Positions 49,217 to 58,118 of a stretch of DNA of 64,000 bases are shown one piece after another (position 1 is the first letter of the stretch; each line of letters begins with the position of its first letter). This DNA comes from Blautia sp900556555 (GTDB lineage Bacteria; Bacillota; Clostridia; Lachnospirales; Lachnospiraceae). A program made the translations under genes and the position numbers. The notes beneath the pieces are model-generated. The model did no database searches, was not told the DNA's origin, and saw only the letters and a list, made by a program, of their open reading frames with translations. Where the stretch lies: the NCBI GenBank assembly GCA_964250615.1, contig CAXUGM010000008.1; one strand, 5' to 3'.

Positions 49217-50557
49217 TTAGATTCTGGTCGCGTAGTCGAGAGAAATCCATCCAGCACCGGACTTCAAACGGCCCCAGCCAGCGGTGGAACCCTTACCGGC
49301 TTTTACTTCCATGATGGTGAACACACCCTTGCCGGTGTACTTTCCAATAGTGGCATAGTTCGTGCCAGCGCCCTTGCGGATGTTCAGATTGGAGATGGAA
49401 ACGCGCACGAGGAACGGAACCTCAGCAGGCTTGTCCTCCACAGGTGCGGAGGCAGCATCGTACTGAGTGAGCTTCCAGCGCTCGATGATATTGCAGATAC
49501 TCTCCACATAGGTCGGAGAGGTCGCATAGCTGCCGTTCTTGATGAGCTGGACTGCTTTCTTGTAATCCATGCAGCCCTTCAGGCCATCATAACGGAGCTT
49601 GCTGCCATTCTTGGCACCGAGCAGATATGCGGAATGGTCTGCTATAGACTTTTCCACGGACGGATACTTGCGGAAATCGGCAGTGATGGTCACATACTGA
49701 CCGTTCTCATATTCTTGCGTCTTCTTGGTGTAGACAGAGCTGCCATCCCAAGTGGAGCCAGACCACGTATTGCCAGAGAGGGACTTCTTCATACCGAAGC
49801 AGTTGTTGGCGTTCTGGGCCAGTTCAGACTTGCCATAGCCGGACTCCAGAATGAACTGTGCCAGAGAAACAGATGCGAGGATGCCGCTGGATTTCTGGTC
49901 AGCAGTGAAGAGCGGGCCGACCTTGGCGATGATATCTGCTTCGGACATATCCTTAAAGGTGGTCGCCTGAAGACCGGAAGGCACAGGAGTTGCTGCACCA
50001 GCCATCTCAGTCTTGACCGCCTGACGGAAGGTGTCCATCGTATAGTTCATACCGAGGCCCTTCCACAAATGTTCCGGGTCGCCATGATTGGAGGCGATGC
50101 CCTTTGCATGACCTTCCTTATGAGAGATGATAGCCGTCAGAGGATTGAGGCCGTATTCCTTGCAGAGCATGGCGAACAGTTCAACGGCTGCTTCATAGGT
50201 GCGCTTGGCCACAGCCCTTGCGGTAGCAGTATCGGAACAAGTGAAAGAGGAACCGCCAGTATATTTGATGCAGGCAGGCTCGCACATTTCGACACCGATA
50301 TGGGTGTTGTTGGCATCGCCGCCAGCATGCCAGCCGCGATGATTCCAAGGAAGGGTCTGATAGACCGTGCCATCGTTGCCGTCGATGAAGCCGTGAACGC
50401 AGGCCCTGTCATAGGATGCGCTGTTCCAGCTATTGATAAAGACGCTGGCCTTGGGCTGAGAGCAGCCGACGCTGTGGAGCATCAGCCCTTTGACCGTGAT
50501 TTTTCTTCCTGCGGTATAGCAGGGATTCTTAGTCAGGATAGACTGTACGAGTTTCAT
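49217..50557 (-). CDS. Phage endolysin: N-acetylmuramoyl-L-alanine amidase plus glucosaminidase plus SH3
   Basis: A 446-aa lysin cutting peptidoglycan for phage release. Residues about 10-150 are an Amidase_2 (PGRP-like) domain with the zinc ligands (G-L-M-L-H-S, H-R-G-W-H). Residues about 190-350 are a GH73-like glucosaminidase domain (L-A-Q-F-I-L-E-S-G-Y-G-K-S-E-L-A, N-C-F-G-M-K). Residues about 380-446 form a bacterial SH3 domain (L-N-I-R-K-G-A-G-T-N-Y-A-T-I-G). Two lytic activities in one protein is a common endolysin plan. It follows the holin by two bases. Confidence 0.9.
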   Translation of the reverse strand: MKLVQSILTKNPCYTAGRKITVKGLMLHSVGCSQPKASVFINSWNSASYDRACVHGFIDGNDGTVYQTLPWNHRGWHAGGDANNTHIGVEMCEPACIKYTGGSSFTCSDTATARAVAKRTYEAAVELFAMLCKEYGLNPLTAIISHKEGHAKGIASNHGDPEHLWKGLGMNYTMDTFRQAVKTEMAGAATPVPSGLQATTFKDMSEADIIAKVGPLFTADQKSSGILASVSLAQFILESGYGKSELAQNANNCFGMKKSLSGNTWSGSTWDGSSVYTKKTQEYENGQYVTITADFRKYPSVEKSIADHSAYLLGAKNGSKLRYDGLKGCMDYKKAVQLIKNGSYATSPTYVESICNIIERWKLTQYDAASAPVEDKPAEVPFLVRVSISNLNIRKGAGTNYATIGKYTGKGVFTIMEVKAGKGSTAGWGRLKSGAGWISLDYATRI

Positions 50558-50559
50558 GA

Positions 50560-50976
50560 TTACTTATCCTCCTTATCTTCAGCACGGTCGTGGAGCTGTT
50601 CCAAGACCGCCTTGATTTTTTCAGGCACCGGCAGACCGAGGTGAGCTGCATTCTCCATCAGGGATACGCCCTCGTTGGAGATGTAGAAAAAGATGACAGC
50701 GGTACGCAGGACGCTGCCGGAGCCGATGATGTTGACATCCAGAATGTTGGCGATACCAACGAGCAGGAAAATCAGCACCTTGCGGCAGATGCCACGGAAG
50801 CCGACCTCGCTGGAGAGTGTGTGGTCATTGATGGCGCACATGATGCCGGTGAGATAATCGATGACGACGAAAGCGAGGAGCGCATAGAGCAGACCATCAC
50901 AGCCGCCGAGGAAATATCCCAGCCATCCACCGATGCCCGTAAACACGATTTGAATGGTGTTCCAGAATTCTTTCAT
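50560..50976 (-). CDS. Phage holin, toxin secretion/lysis holin family
   Basis: A 138-aa membrane protein that forms the lysis pore. Three hydrophobic segments are seen (G-W-L-G-Y-F-L-G-G, L-L-Y-A-L-L-A-F-V-V-I-D-Y-L-T-G, V-L-I-F-L-L-V-G-I-A), with the family motif D-Y-L-T-G-I and a highly charged C-terminus (E-D-K-E-D-K). Directly upstream of the amidase in the lysis module. Confidence 0.9.
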   Translation of the reverse strand: MKEFWNTIQIVFTGIGGWLGYFLGGCDGLLYALLAFVVIDYLTGIMCAINDHTLSSEVGFRGICRKVLIFLLVGIANILDVNIIGSGSVLRTAVIFFYISNEGVSLMENAAHLGLPVPEKIKAVLEQLHDRAEDKEDK

Positions 50977-50997
50977 GATAAAAACCTCCTTAAAAAA

Positions 50998-51363
50998 TCA
51001 GAGCCATGCCGGTTTCTTCGGCACGACTCTTGTAGTGGTGGCATCAAGCCAAGCCTGATACCAGTTTTTCAGTTCGACTGATTGTTCTTCGGTCAGCCTG
51101 TCATACCAGAGCTGGCCACGGTTGATGACGCTGAAGCATTCCTGTTCCCGGCGGTGTCGAATACTATCGATTTCCTCCGATTGGAGCAGGGCTTTTTCTT
51201 TTTCAGCTTCAAATACCAGCTTGCCATCACTGACACGATAGGCTTGGAAATGCTCACAAAAATGGTCGGCATCCTCCGGGACAGCGATTTCGGTGCCATC
51301 CACAAGAGTGCCGACCAGAGCATAGCTGGTGATATATCCGTTTTTGTCATATAAAACCTGCAT
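50998..51363 (-). CDS. Phage tail-associated hypothetical protein, 121 aa
   Basis: Small protein between fibre and holin genes. The C-terminal half (R-R-E-Q-E-C-F-S-V-I-N-R-G-Q-L-W-Y, W-Y-Q-A-W-L-D-A-T) is typical of a short protein found after tail-fibre genes in Clostridia siphoviruses, sometimes called XkdX- or tail-assembly-like. A role in fibre assembly or attachment is possible but not shown. Confidence 0.65.
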   Translation of the reverse strand: MQVLYDKNGYITSYALVGTLVDGTEIAVPEDADHFCEHFQAYRVSDGKLVFEAEKEKALLQSEEIDSIRHRREQECFSVINRGQLWYDRLTEEQSVELKNWYQAWLDATTTRVVPKKPAWL

Positions 51364-51374
51364 AGAATCCCTCC

Positions 51375-53585
51375 TTAGTTCACGCCGTAGACCTTCAAAA
51401 TCTGACCAGAACCACTGCGACCCTTATAAGCCAGTGTTACAGTAGTTCCCGAATAAGACAGGTTGAAGGAATAATAGTTTGTCTCATCCGCAAACTGATA
51501 GGACACAGCACTGGTTGTGATGATTGACTTCGGGATTGTGACCGCGCATCGAGAGGAACCGGAGGAAGGCTGTCCGACAATGATATAGAAGTTATAGCTT
51601 CCGTAGTTGAAGGTCGTGCTGCCAGTCGTCAGAGTTCCGGTGTAGAGCTGCGTTACGGAAATGCCCAGATTGGTTCGAGCTGCAGCAGCGGTCGTTGCAC
51701 CGGTGCCTCCGTAAGCAAGTCCCAGCGCGTTGGTCAGTGTGATGCTGTCCCACGAGTTTCTATCGTAGGCAGCTTTTACAGCAGAGGCCGTTGCTGCCAG
51801 AGAAGTACTCGTTGATGACGTGCTGGAGGTCAATCTGGTGATTCCGTAATAAGTCGTTGTTGCGACAGACTGACTGAGGCCCACAAAATACGTGCCGTCA
51901 TAGATGAACAGGATAGTTTGTCCAGCCTTCCAGTAGTAACTGCCCGGAGCGTAGGTCGCATAAGTGACCATATATTTCACACCAGTTCCGTTGATGTTCA
52001 AGGAAGGTGTAGAGGCCGTATTGGTGTTGGCGAACTTTACCGCAACGGCAGCGCCGACCGTCAATGAAAAACTGTCAGAGCTTGTTGCTACCTTTGCCAC
52101 AGTTGCTGCATCCGTGTCGCAGGTAGCGAAGGCGATGCCGCCACCCGGAGCATTGGCTTTGATGTAGGCTTCCAGTAGCATACCGTAGACCTTGACATCC
52201 CATTTATCAGAGACTTCAAAGCAATTATCCGTTTCGGAGACCTTTCCTACAGCTACACCATTACCACCGGATTTGAAGTCCATGACGACAGAGGCCGTGG
52301 ATACCGTATCGATGATAGCAATGGTGGTGAAGCTGTCCGTCAGAGTGTAACGAATCTCGTAGGTGTTCTCAGTGGAGATATTACCGCCACCAAAGGTGAA
52401 AGCCGTGCCGGAAGAAAAACTCTTACTTGCATTCGTCCATGTAGTTGTGCCGGTCTTACGATAGTAGGTTGCGCGAGTGACCGTGTTGTTACTGGAGCAG
52501 GACGAATAGGAGTATTTTACCGTAGCCTTCACATAGGTTCCTTCGCCAGAGAGGGTTCCCGCACTGTTGCAGCGCTGGGATAGATAGCTGGAGAAAGATG
52601 GTGAGCTATATGCCACGACGGAAATGCTGACCGTTGCTGCGGTAGAGGTTCGGCCTCTGGAGTCAGTGACGGTAGCGGTAAAGGTTATTGTGCCAGAGGT
52701 GTTTAGAAAACCGGTCGTCATGGAAGCCGCTGTGCCTGTAAAGCCGCCACCGGTGATGCTGTAGGAGGAAATGGTAGACCCATAAGCTCCGGCAGCACCA
52801 TTGATGGTCAGGGTCGCTTTGGACTTCGTTTGGACATAGATTCCCCAAGTGCTGGGGACAGAGCCGTCAACACGAGCTGCCGTCAGACTGGTGATGGTCG
52901 GGATTACTGAGGACGGCACATTTAGTTTGACCGTGACACTCTTGGAACCAACGCTTGTATTGCCATTGTAGGTAGTGCAGGTCAATGTCGCAGTACCCGA
53001 TGTGGCATTGGGTATCTGATTTGCTAAGGTGAGAGCAGGTGTCCACGATACCGAGGTCGAAGTCGTTTTGCTGACAATCGTTCCGCTGGTGTTGCCAAAG
53101 GAATAGGTAATCGTATGTGTAAAAGAACTTGATGCTCTCGTGATAGAAATCGTCGACGCGGTACCGAGGGTTCCTGCGCTCATGCTAATGCTGGAGGCTC
53201 TTGGAATAGAGTCCAAGGTAATATTCGCACTTGCTGTTATCGTAGAATAATACACACCAGACAGCGTGGCCTCGATGTGAAACACCGCAGAAATCGACAA
53301 CGACTTGGAACCATCGCTGGAATGACTTACGGTCTGTGTAAGAGTACCAAGCAGATGGGTTCCCGTCGAAGAAATACTCGGTGAAGTAAAGGTTTGTTGT
53401 GTTCCATCAATGGTGATTGTGTTGGTCGTTCTGCCGCTGATGCTCAACGACCAGTCATTTACAAGATAGACCTTTGCGGTTATCGTACTTTTGTTGTTGG
53501 TCACATCCTGTGCCTGAGACCAATCAACACGGACAACATAGTGACCGTCTTTGATGGAGCCGGAAAAAGAACCACTTGATGCCAT
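51375..53585 (-). CDS. Phage tail fibre / DUF859-type structural protein
   Basis: A 736-aa Ser/Thr-rich repetitive protein. The N-terminal part (to about residue 550) is of the DUF859 type in streptococcal and clostridial phage tail structural proteins (G-H-Y-V-V-R-V-D-W-S-Q, I-P-R-A-S-S-I-S). The C-terminal part has a triple-stranded-fibre look and probably binds the host surface. The start is the ATG at 53585 after GGGAGGTGG; the open frame upstream to 53786 overlaps the previous gene and is not used. Low-complexity stretches suggest fast divergence. Confidence 0.8.
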   Translation of the reverse strand: MASSGSFSGSIKDGHYVVRVDWSQAQDVTNNKSTITAKVYLVNDWSLSISGRTTNTITIDGTQQTFTSPSISSTGTHLLGTLTQTVSHSSDGSKSLSISAVFHIEATLSGVYYSTITASANITLDSIPRASSISMSAGTLGTASTISITRASSSFTHTITYSFGNTSGTIVSKTTSTSVSWTPALTLANQIPNATSGTATLTCTTYNGNTSVGSKSVTVKLNVPSSVIPTITSLTAARVDGSVPSTWGIYVQTKSKATLTINGAAGAYGSTISSYSITGGGFTGTAASMTTGFLNTSGTITFTATVTDSRGRTSTAATVSISVVAYSSPSFSSYLSQRCNSAGTLSGEGTYVKATVKYSYSSCSSNNTVTRATYYRKTGTTTWTNASKSFSSGTAFTFGGGNISTENTYEIRYTLTDSFTTIAIIDTVSTASVVMDFKSGGNGVAVGKVSETDNCFEVSDKWDVKVYGMLLEAYIKANAPGGGIAFATCDTDAATVAKVATSSDSFSLTVGAAVAVKFANTNTASTPSLNINGTGVKYMVTYATYAPGSYYWKAGQTILFIYDGTYFVGLSQSVATTTYYGITRLTSSTSSTSTSLAATASAVKAAYDRNSWDSITLTNALGLAYGGTGATTAAAARTNLGISVTQLYTGTLTTGSTTFNYGSYNFYIIVGQPSSGSSRCAVTIPKSIITTSAVSYQFADETNYYSFNLSYSGTTVTLAYKGRSGSGQILKVYGVN

Positions 53586-53601
53586 AAGAGGCCACCTCCC
53601 T

Positions 53602-54159
53602 TTAAGTTGTCGGGCTTCTCCAGACAATCGAAAGATTGCCAGAGGCCCTTGGAATAAAGTCAAACCAGCCACGGTCTTCAGTGCCGAGAGATAACTTGTA
53701 TCGAATCTCGGCATTGGTAATGACCAGCGACTGGTTTGAGATATATGCGATTGTCTGCCCGTCCTGCTTGAAGGCAAGCTGCTCATTCGACAGTTCGGCA
53801 GTAAAGGAATTACCGACCTTGCCCAACTCGATGAGCGCTCCCTTGAAGCGGATATACTCCTCCAATAGATTTTGATTGGCAGAAACCTGCCCAGAGATGA
53901 CGTCCAAGGAGGATTGAAAATCCATACGGATTTCGGTGCTGTTCTGTGTGATGCTGGTTTGGAAATCCTGCTGGATTGTTGCCATATCCGATTTGGAAAT
54001 GTATTCTTCTCGGACTGCGCTGGTTATAAGTTCGGATGTTTTGGTGATTTCGGAGTAGCACTCGCGCACGTTGACTTTGAGTGCTTCAACATCCTCAACA
54101 GCGTCTTCGTAGGCCGCAACGTTCTGAAAGGTCTGCTGGCAGCAGGTTAAAAGTGCCAT
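53602..54159 (-). CDS. Phage tail protein C-terminal-type segment, 185 aa
   Basis: Soluble protein with a coiled coil (about 15-110; Q-Q-D-F-Q-T-S-I-T-Q-N-S-T-E-I), followed by a beta-rich end (I-E-L-G-K-V-G-N-S-F-T-A-E-L, F-I-P-R-A-S-G-N-L-S-I-V-W-R) identical in style to the end of phage tail-lysin/minor structural proteins. It looks like a separate gene encoding the C-terminal module of a larger tail-tip protein. It overlaps neither neighbour and follows the 607-aa gene by 16 bp. Confidence 0.75.
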   Translation of the reverse strand: MALLTCCQQTFQNVAAYEDAVEDVEALKVNVRECYSEITKTSELITSAVREEYISKSDMATIQQDFQTSITQNSTEIRMDFQSSLDVISGQVSANQNLLEEYIRFKGALIELGKVGNSFTAELSNEQLAFKQDGQTIAYISNQSLVITNAEIRYKLSLGTEDRGWFDFIPRASGNLSIVWRSPTT

Positions 54160-54175
54160 CCGATTTCACCTCCCA

Positions 54176-55999
54176 TCAGTTGGATACGTCACACTGCAGT
54201 GTCATGATGCTATCGATATCGGCAGCGGACAGATAGATGACCTTGCCCGTTTTGCCGAAGGCCACCGGATTACCATCCTTGTCCTGCGCATACCAAGTGT
54301 AGGTCAGGCTCTGAGTCTCAGTAGCATTAGCCCAAGCGGAGCCACTGTACTTTTTCAGGGTGACGCTCTTGGCGGTGTGGTCAATCTGATACCAGAAATC
54401 ACCGGCCTTCGGGCTGGAAGGTGCGGTCTCACTGATATTGCCCATCAGAGCATCGACCTCGCGCTGATTGGTGCGGACGATGATATAAGGAACGACACCG
54501 CCCAGATTGTTCTTTACGGTGAATCCACCGATGGAGAGCATCTCAGAAACATACGGGTCGGACTTGTCCTCGACCGTGATGACGTCCACATAGTTCTTGC
54601 TGGAATAGGTCATGGTACAGCGGTAGGACTGGATGTTCACGATGTCGGAACCAGAGACCGTCAGCGTGGAGTAAGTCGCACCGCTGATGTTCGTCCAAGT
54701 GCCATTTACATACTTGGCCCACTGATAGGTCGCGTTGGTGATTGCAGTCGTGCCGCTGTATGCAGAGGTCGCCAAAGTCAGGGAGCCGGACTGATTCTGA
54801 ACCACAGTACCGTTCGGAGCATAGACAGAGAATACGACAGCGGAGGTGCCGTTGGTGCCTGCCTTGGATTTTGTCCAAGTGAACATCTTTGCTACAGTTT
54901 GCCCGGAAATCGTGAAGGTCAGAGTGATGTCACCCGTCAGCGTTGCATCTGCGCCGAGGTTAGAGGATGCAGCGACAGACAGCTCCAGCTTTCCGGCAGC
55001 CGTGGCGGTAGCAGCCGTATTGGATTTTACGGTAATACCGGTAGGCAGAGTTCCCACCGTACAGGTGCAGGCAGTCTGCGTGATTCCAACATAACCAGTG
55101 AAAGGAATCGTGATAGTCGCTGCAGCAGAGGTCTTACCAGCACTGGTGCAGGCAAGAGTCTGATTCTCATTGCCGAGGATGACCGAAAGACCACCGCTAC
55201 CCGCAGCACCGGGGTCGCCCTTACCGCCAGTATCTCCTTTGGCACCGTCATACATCTTAGTGATGGAGATGGTATCAAACACATTGGAATCACTGGTCGC
55301 CAGCTTGATTTGTGCCACATTGTTATTGAAAACAGCGTGGGTCGGCTTGACCACCAGTGTGCCGCTGGTAATGTTGGTGTTGTCCGTAGTCGTCGGATAA
55401 TCAGCCCAATTGCCAGAGCTGTTCTTATACTGCCATTTGCTGATAGTCACGCCCTGAACCTGTCCAGTCAATGTGGCCTGCGAAGCGCCGACCAAGGTGC
55501 CGGAGGTGTTGTACTTGAACACGTAGGTATCCGCAGTCACATAGGCCAGCTTTGCATTTTCCGCATTCTTCACCAGCGTATAGGTGATGTCAGAGGAGAT
55601 ATTGACGGTGTTCTTGGTCTCGGAATCGTAATAGCTGATGTAGCAGATATAGGTAATCATGCCAGAGGTCGAAGCTGCCAGCTTGTCCTGAGTGACCTTC
55701 AGGATACCGCCAGTGGCCGTCTCACCGGTAGTCAGGTTTGCTTCGGCGCTGGTTCCGTCCTTACGCTTCCATGTGATAGTCAGGCCAGTGGCGTTCAGGG
55801 CCAGACTGGTCTGGTCGAGGAATACGACGGGAGTCAGCACCAGATTGGTCGATGCCCAGCTCGGTGCGTAGGTATGAGGCAGGACATTCGGGTCTTCGCT
55901 CTGCGTCTTAGGCAGATTGGAAGTGATATAAGCAGACAGCTTTCGCTGGTCGGTGATGTCCACGAAGGTCTGCTGACTGGATGTTAATACCGTAGGCAT
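54176..55999 (-). CDS. Phage tail protein with Ig-like domains and collagen-like segment
   Basis: A 607-aa virion protein. The N-terminal about 240 residues and the later half look like beta-sandwich (Ig/BIg-like) repeats, with short collagen-type Gly-x-y repeats (G-A-K-G-D-T-G-G-K-G-D-P-G) near residues 248-262. Such proteins decorate the tail tip or fibre and help host adsorption. It is transcribed with the tail-associated protein upstream. No enzyme motif seen. Confidence 0.8.
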   Translation of the reverse strand: MPTVLTSSQQTFVDITDQRKLSAYITSNLPKTQSEDPNVLPHTYAPSWASTNLVLTPVVFLDQTSLALNATGLTITWKRKDGTSAEANLTTGETATGGILKVTQDKLAASTSGMITYICYISYYDSETKNTVNISSDITYTLVKNAENAKLAYVTADTYVFKYNTSGTLVGASQATLTGQVQGVTISKWQYKNSSGNWADYPTTTDNTNITSGTLVVKPTHAVFNNNVAQIKLATSDSNVFDTISITKMYDGAKGDTGGKGDPGAAGSGGLSVILGNENQTLACTSAGKTSAAATITIPFTGYVGITQTACTCTVGTLPTGITVKSNTAATATAAGKLELSVAASSNLGADATLTGDITLTFTISGQTVAKMFTWTKSKAGTNGTSAVVFSVYAPNGTVVQNQSGSLTLATSAYSGTTAITNATYQWAKYVNGTWTNISGATYSTLTVSGSDIVNIQSYRCTMTYSSKNYVDVITVEDKSDPYVSEMLSIGGFTVKNNLGGVVPYIIVRTNQREVDALMGNISETAPSSPKAGDFWYQIDHTAKSVTLKKYSGSAWANATETQSLTYTWYAQDKDGNPVAFGKTGKVIYLSAADIDSIMTLQCDVSN

Positions 56000-56013
56000 T
56001 AGAAATTCCCTCC

Positions 56014-57471
56014 TTATATTGTGACTTCACAGAAGAAGGAGGCGTTGTCCTGCACATCTTCCGTTGAGATTGTGATAGTTTTCATGCCGCTGTGGGATTC
56101 ATCCCATTCCGCATCTGCAGCATCATCATTGGAGCGGCGATGCCAGATGAAGCAGGCCGCAGCCAAGGTGTCGGTGATGTCCTTATCCCAAGAGTAGACC
56201 TTGCAGCGCATCAGGCTCTGCTGGCCTTTGTCGCGGAAGATGCTGACACCTTCGACGACCAGCTCTGTGCGGTACATTTTGGATGCATTGATGTCATCGA
56301 CCTTGCCAGAGATAATCTCAATCTGCGCGCTCTTGCCCAGCAGGTCATCTTCCAGAGCAGAAATGTTCTGACCCTGTTTTGCTGTAGCAGAAGTTAGGGT
56401 CACACCGCTGGAACCAATGGTGATGGTGTTGCCAGACGGATTCAGGTAATCCCTCGTGCGGCTGACGCATAGATAGGTGCCATCAATACCATGCGGCTTG
56501 GACAGACACTTTACATACATCCTTGCACGGATATCTCCGATGTCGGCACCGGTGTCCGATTCGTCGATGATAGTCAGCTCCATGCTGGTGATGCCCTTGG
56601 CCAGTTCCGCCATCCGGGCTTTTGCTTTTCGCAGGAGATTTCCGGGAAGCGTAACATCCTCCCAAATCTCGCTCGTCCAAATCCAGCCGATTTCTGCCAC
56701 AGCATCATCGTCGCAGACATAGTTCTTACCGGCATTCACAGAGGTGATGTCCACACGCTTGTCAGTCTCGACCTCATTGCCGTCCTCGTCGGTCTCCGTG
56801 ATGACAGCGCCGAGCGGGATGAGCGCAGTGGCCCGTTCTGTGTGGTCGCGGGTAATCTTCACATCCAGCAGGTTCTTGCCGAACTCCACTGTCTGTAAAG
56901 AGGTCATATTGAAATCAGCAAGGTAGTCCAGATATTTGATGCCGCCGGAATAGCGCACCTGCAGGTAGCCGCCATGCGTGTTGATGAGCTTTTCTCGGAT
57001 GGCGTCCATCGTCACGGAATACTCGGTGTTACTGTAGGAGATGTAGTCGTTGTCGTCCTTCACGGTGATGTTACCGAGATGGAACTGCTTCTTTGCTTCG
57101 ACCGCAGCATTATGGACGGTGATGAACTGTTCCAGAAGGCCCTTCAACGTTCCTTTGTAGGAGTACGGCGGCTGGATGGTATCCTTCAGATAGGCCAAGC
57201 AGGATTCACAAGTCCAAGTGTGGGTGTTGTAAAAATCGCTGCCATCATCCAGTGCACGGCCCTCGAATACGACCTCCTCATCCTTCTTGCAGACGATGGT
57301 AGAAGCCATCGGTCGGATGGAACTGATATGGGGATGATTGTGTGGAGCCGACAGTGTCAGGCTGTCGATGTTCTCAGCATCCTCGGATACCTGCGCCTGC
57401 GTGATGGCGAGCTTGGATAGGTTCGGATGGTAGAAAACCGAGCCATCCACATAGACACGAAAGATACTCAT
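56014..57471 (-). CDS. Phage tail-tip protein (Tal/minor structural protein N-terminal region)
   Basis: A 485-aa baseplate protein of the siphovirus minor-structural/prophage-tail-endopeptidase-like group. Typical motifs are I-H-P type N-terminus (Y-V-D-G-S-V-F-Y-H-P), V-D-I-T-S-V-N-A-G-K-N-Y-V and G-D-I-R-A-R-M-Y-V-K-C. It lies between the Dit gene and the Ig-like protein, as tail-associated lysin genes do, but no catalytic signature is visible. It overlaps Dit by 4 bp. Confidence 0.83.
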   Translation of the reverse strand: MSIFRVYVDGSVFYHPNLSKLAITQAQVSEDAENIDSLTLSAPHNHPHISSIRPMASTIVCKKDEEVVFEGRALDDGSDFYNTHTWTCESCLAYLKDTIQPPYSYKGTLKGLLEQFITVHNAAVEAKKQFHLGNITVKDDNDYISYSNTEYSVTMDAIREKLINTHGGYLQVRYSGGIKYLDYLADFNMTSLQTVEFGKNLLDVKITRDHTERATALIPLGAVITETDEDGNEVETDKRVDITSVNAGKNYVCDDDAVAEIGWIWTSEIWEDVTLPGNLLRKAKARMAELAKGITSMELTIIDESDTGADIGDIRARMYVKCLSKPHGIDGTYLCVSRTRDYLNPSGNTITIGSSGVTLTSATAKQGQNISALEDDLLGKSAQIEIISGKVDDINASKMYRTELVVEGVSIFRDKGQQSLMRCKVYSWDKDITDTLAAACFIWHRRSNDDAADAEWDESHSGMKTITISTEDVQDNASFFCEVTI

Positions 57472-58118
57472 AGGCGACCCTCCCTATAACGGATGGTAGT
57501 CGTGCCGGAACCGCTGATGGTGATATTATTTGCGCCTTGCTGCAGCTCAAGTTCTGGGAATACCCATGTGCCAGCGCTGACAGATTTTCGGAACGTGTCG
57601 GTTCCGACCTTCCAAGAGAGCGCGGTCTCTGCCGTGGTAGTGACTGTCGGGATTACAGGCATATAGTCGTTTGTCAGCGTTATCGTTCCGCTTCCGGTTT
57701 TTGTGACCTGCGTTTCCGTCACATGATAGCGGTAGGAATCACCGTCCGAGCTGGACAGTACCAGTTGGCCTTTGTGGGTCATCGGGTCATAAGTAGGTGC
57801 AGCTTGCAGCGTTCCTACCATATAAAAATCCGGTTCTTCACTACAAACGACAGAAACGAGATGGCCAGCAAAGCGGTTGACCACCTCACTGACCATCTGA
57901 TTAAAGCGTTCTCGGCTGCCCAGCATGGACAGCGTGATTTCAAAAGTACGAGGCTGGTAGGACACACGCCCAAGGGCCTCGGAAAAACGGATAGGAGTAT
58001 TGCGACCGGGAACCACAACGGTCTCGGTCTGGGACTGCGGTGTCGGTAGATTGACTGTCTCACGCAGCCAGCCCATGCTGCTCATAGAAACAGATTCGAT
58101 TGTTACGTCTGGCTTCAT
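57468..58118 (-). CDS. Distal tail protein (Dit, Sipho_tail family)
   Basis: A 216-aa protein that forms the hexameric tail hub. The beta-rich N-terminal core carries the family element V-P-G-R-N-T, followed by P-R-T-F-E-I-T-L-S and, in the middle, a Y-D-P-M-T-H-K-G-Q-L-V-L motif. It sits after the tape-measure gene (4 bp overlap, ATGA) and before the tail-tip gene, the standard order. Confidence 0.88.
   Translation of the reverse strand: MKPDVTIESVSMSSMGWLRETVNLPTPQSQTETVVVPGRNTPIRFSEALGRVSYQPRTFEITLSMLGSRERFNQMVSEVVNRFAGHLVSVVCSEEPDFYMVGTLQAAPTYDPMTHKGQLVLSSSDGDSYRYHVTETQVTKTGSGTITLTNDYMPVIPTVTTTAETALSWKVGTDTFRKSVSAGTWVFPELELQQGANNITISGSGTTTIRYREGRL

Noticed and set aside
49076..50644. Long plus-strand open frame opposite the endolysin (522 codons)
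   Set aside because: The minus-strand frame has clear amidase, glucosaminidase and SH3 motifs with a correct ribosome binding site; the plus frame is an antisense by-product of high GC and shows no known motif.
54377..55987. Long plus-strand open frame opposite the Ig-like tail protein (536 codons)
   Set aside because: Antisense of a repetitive, composition-biased tail gene in a convincing phage operon; no ribosome binding site or recognisable domain.
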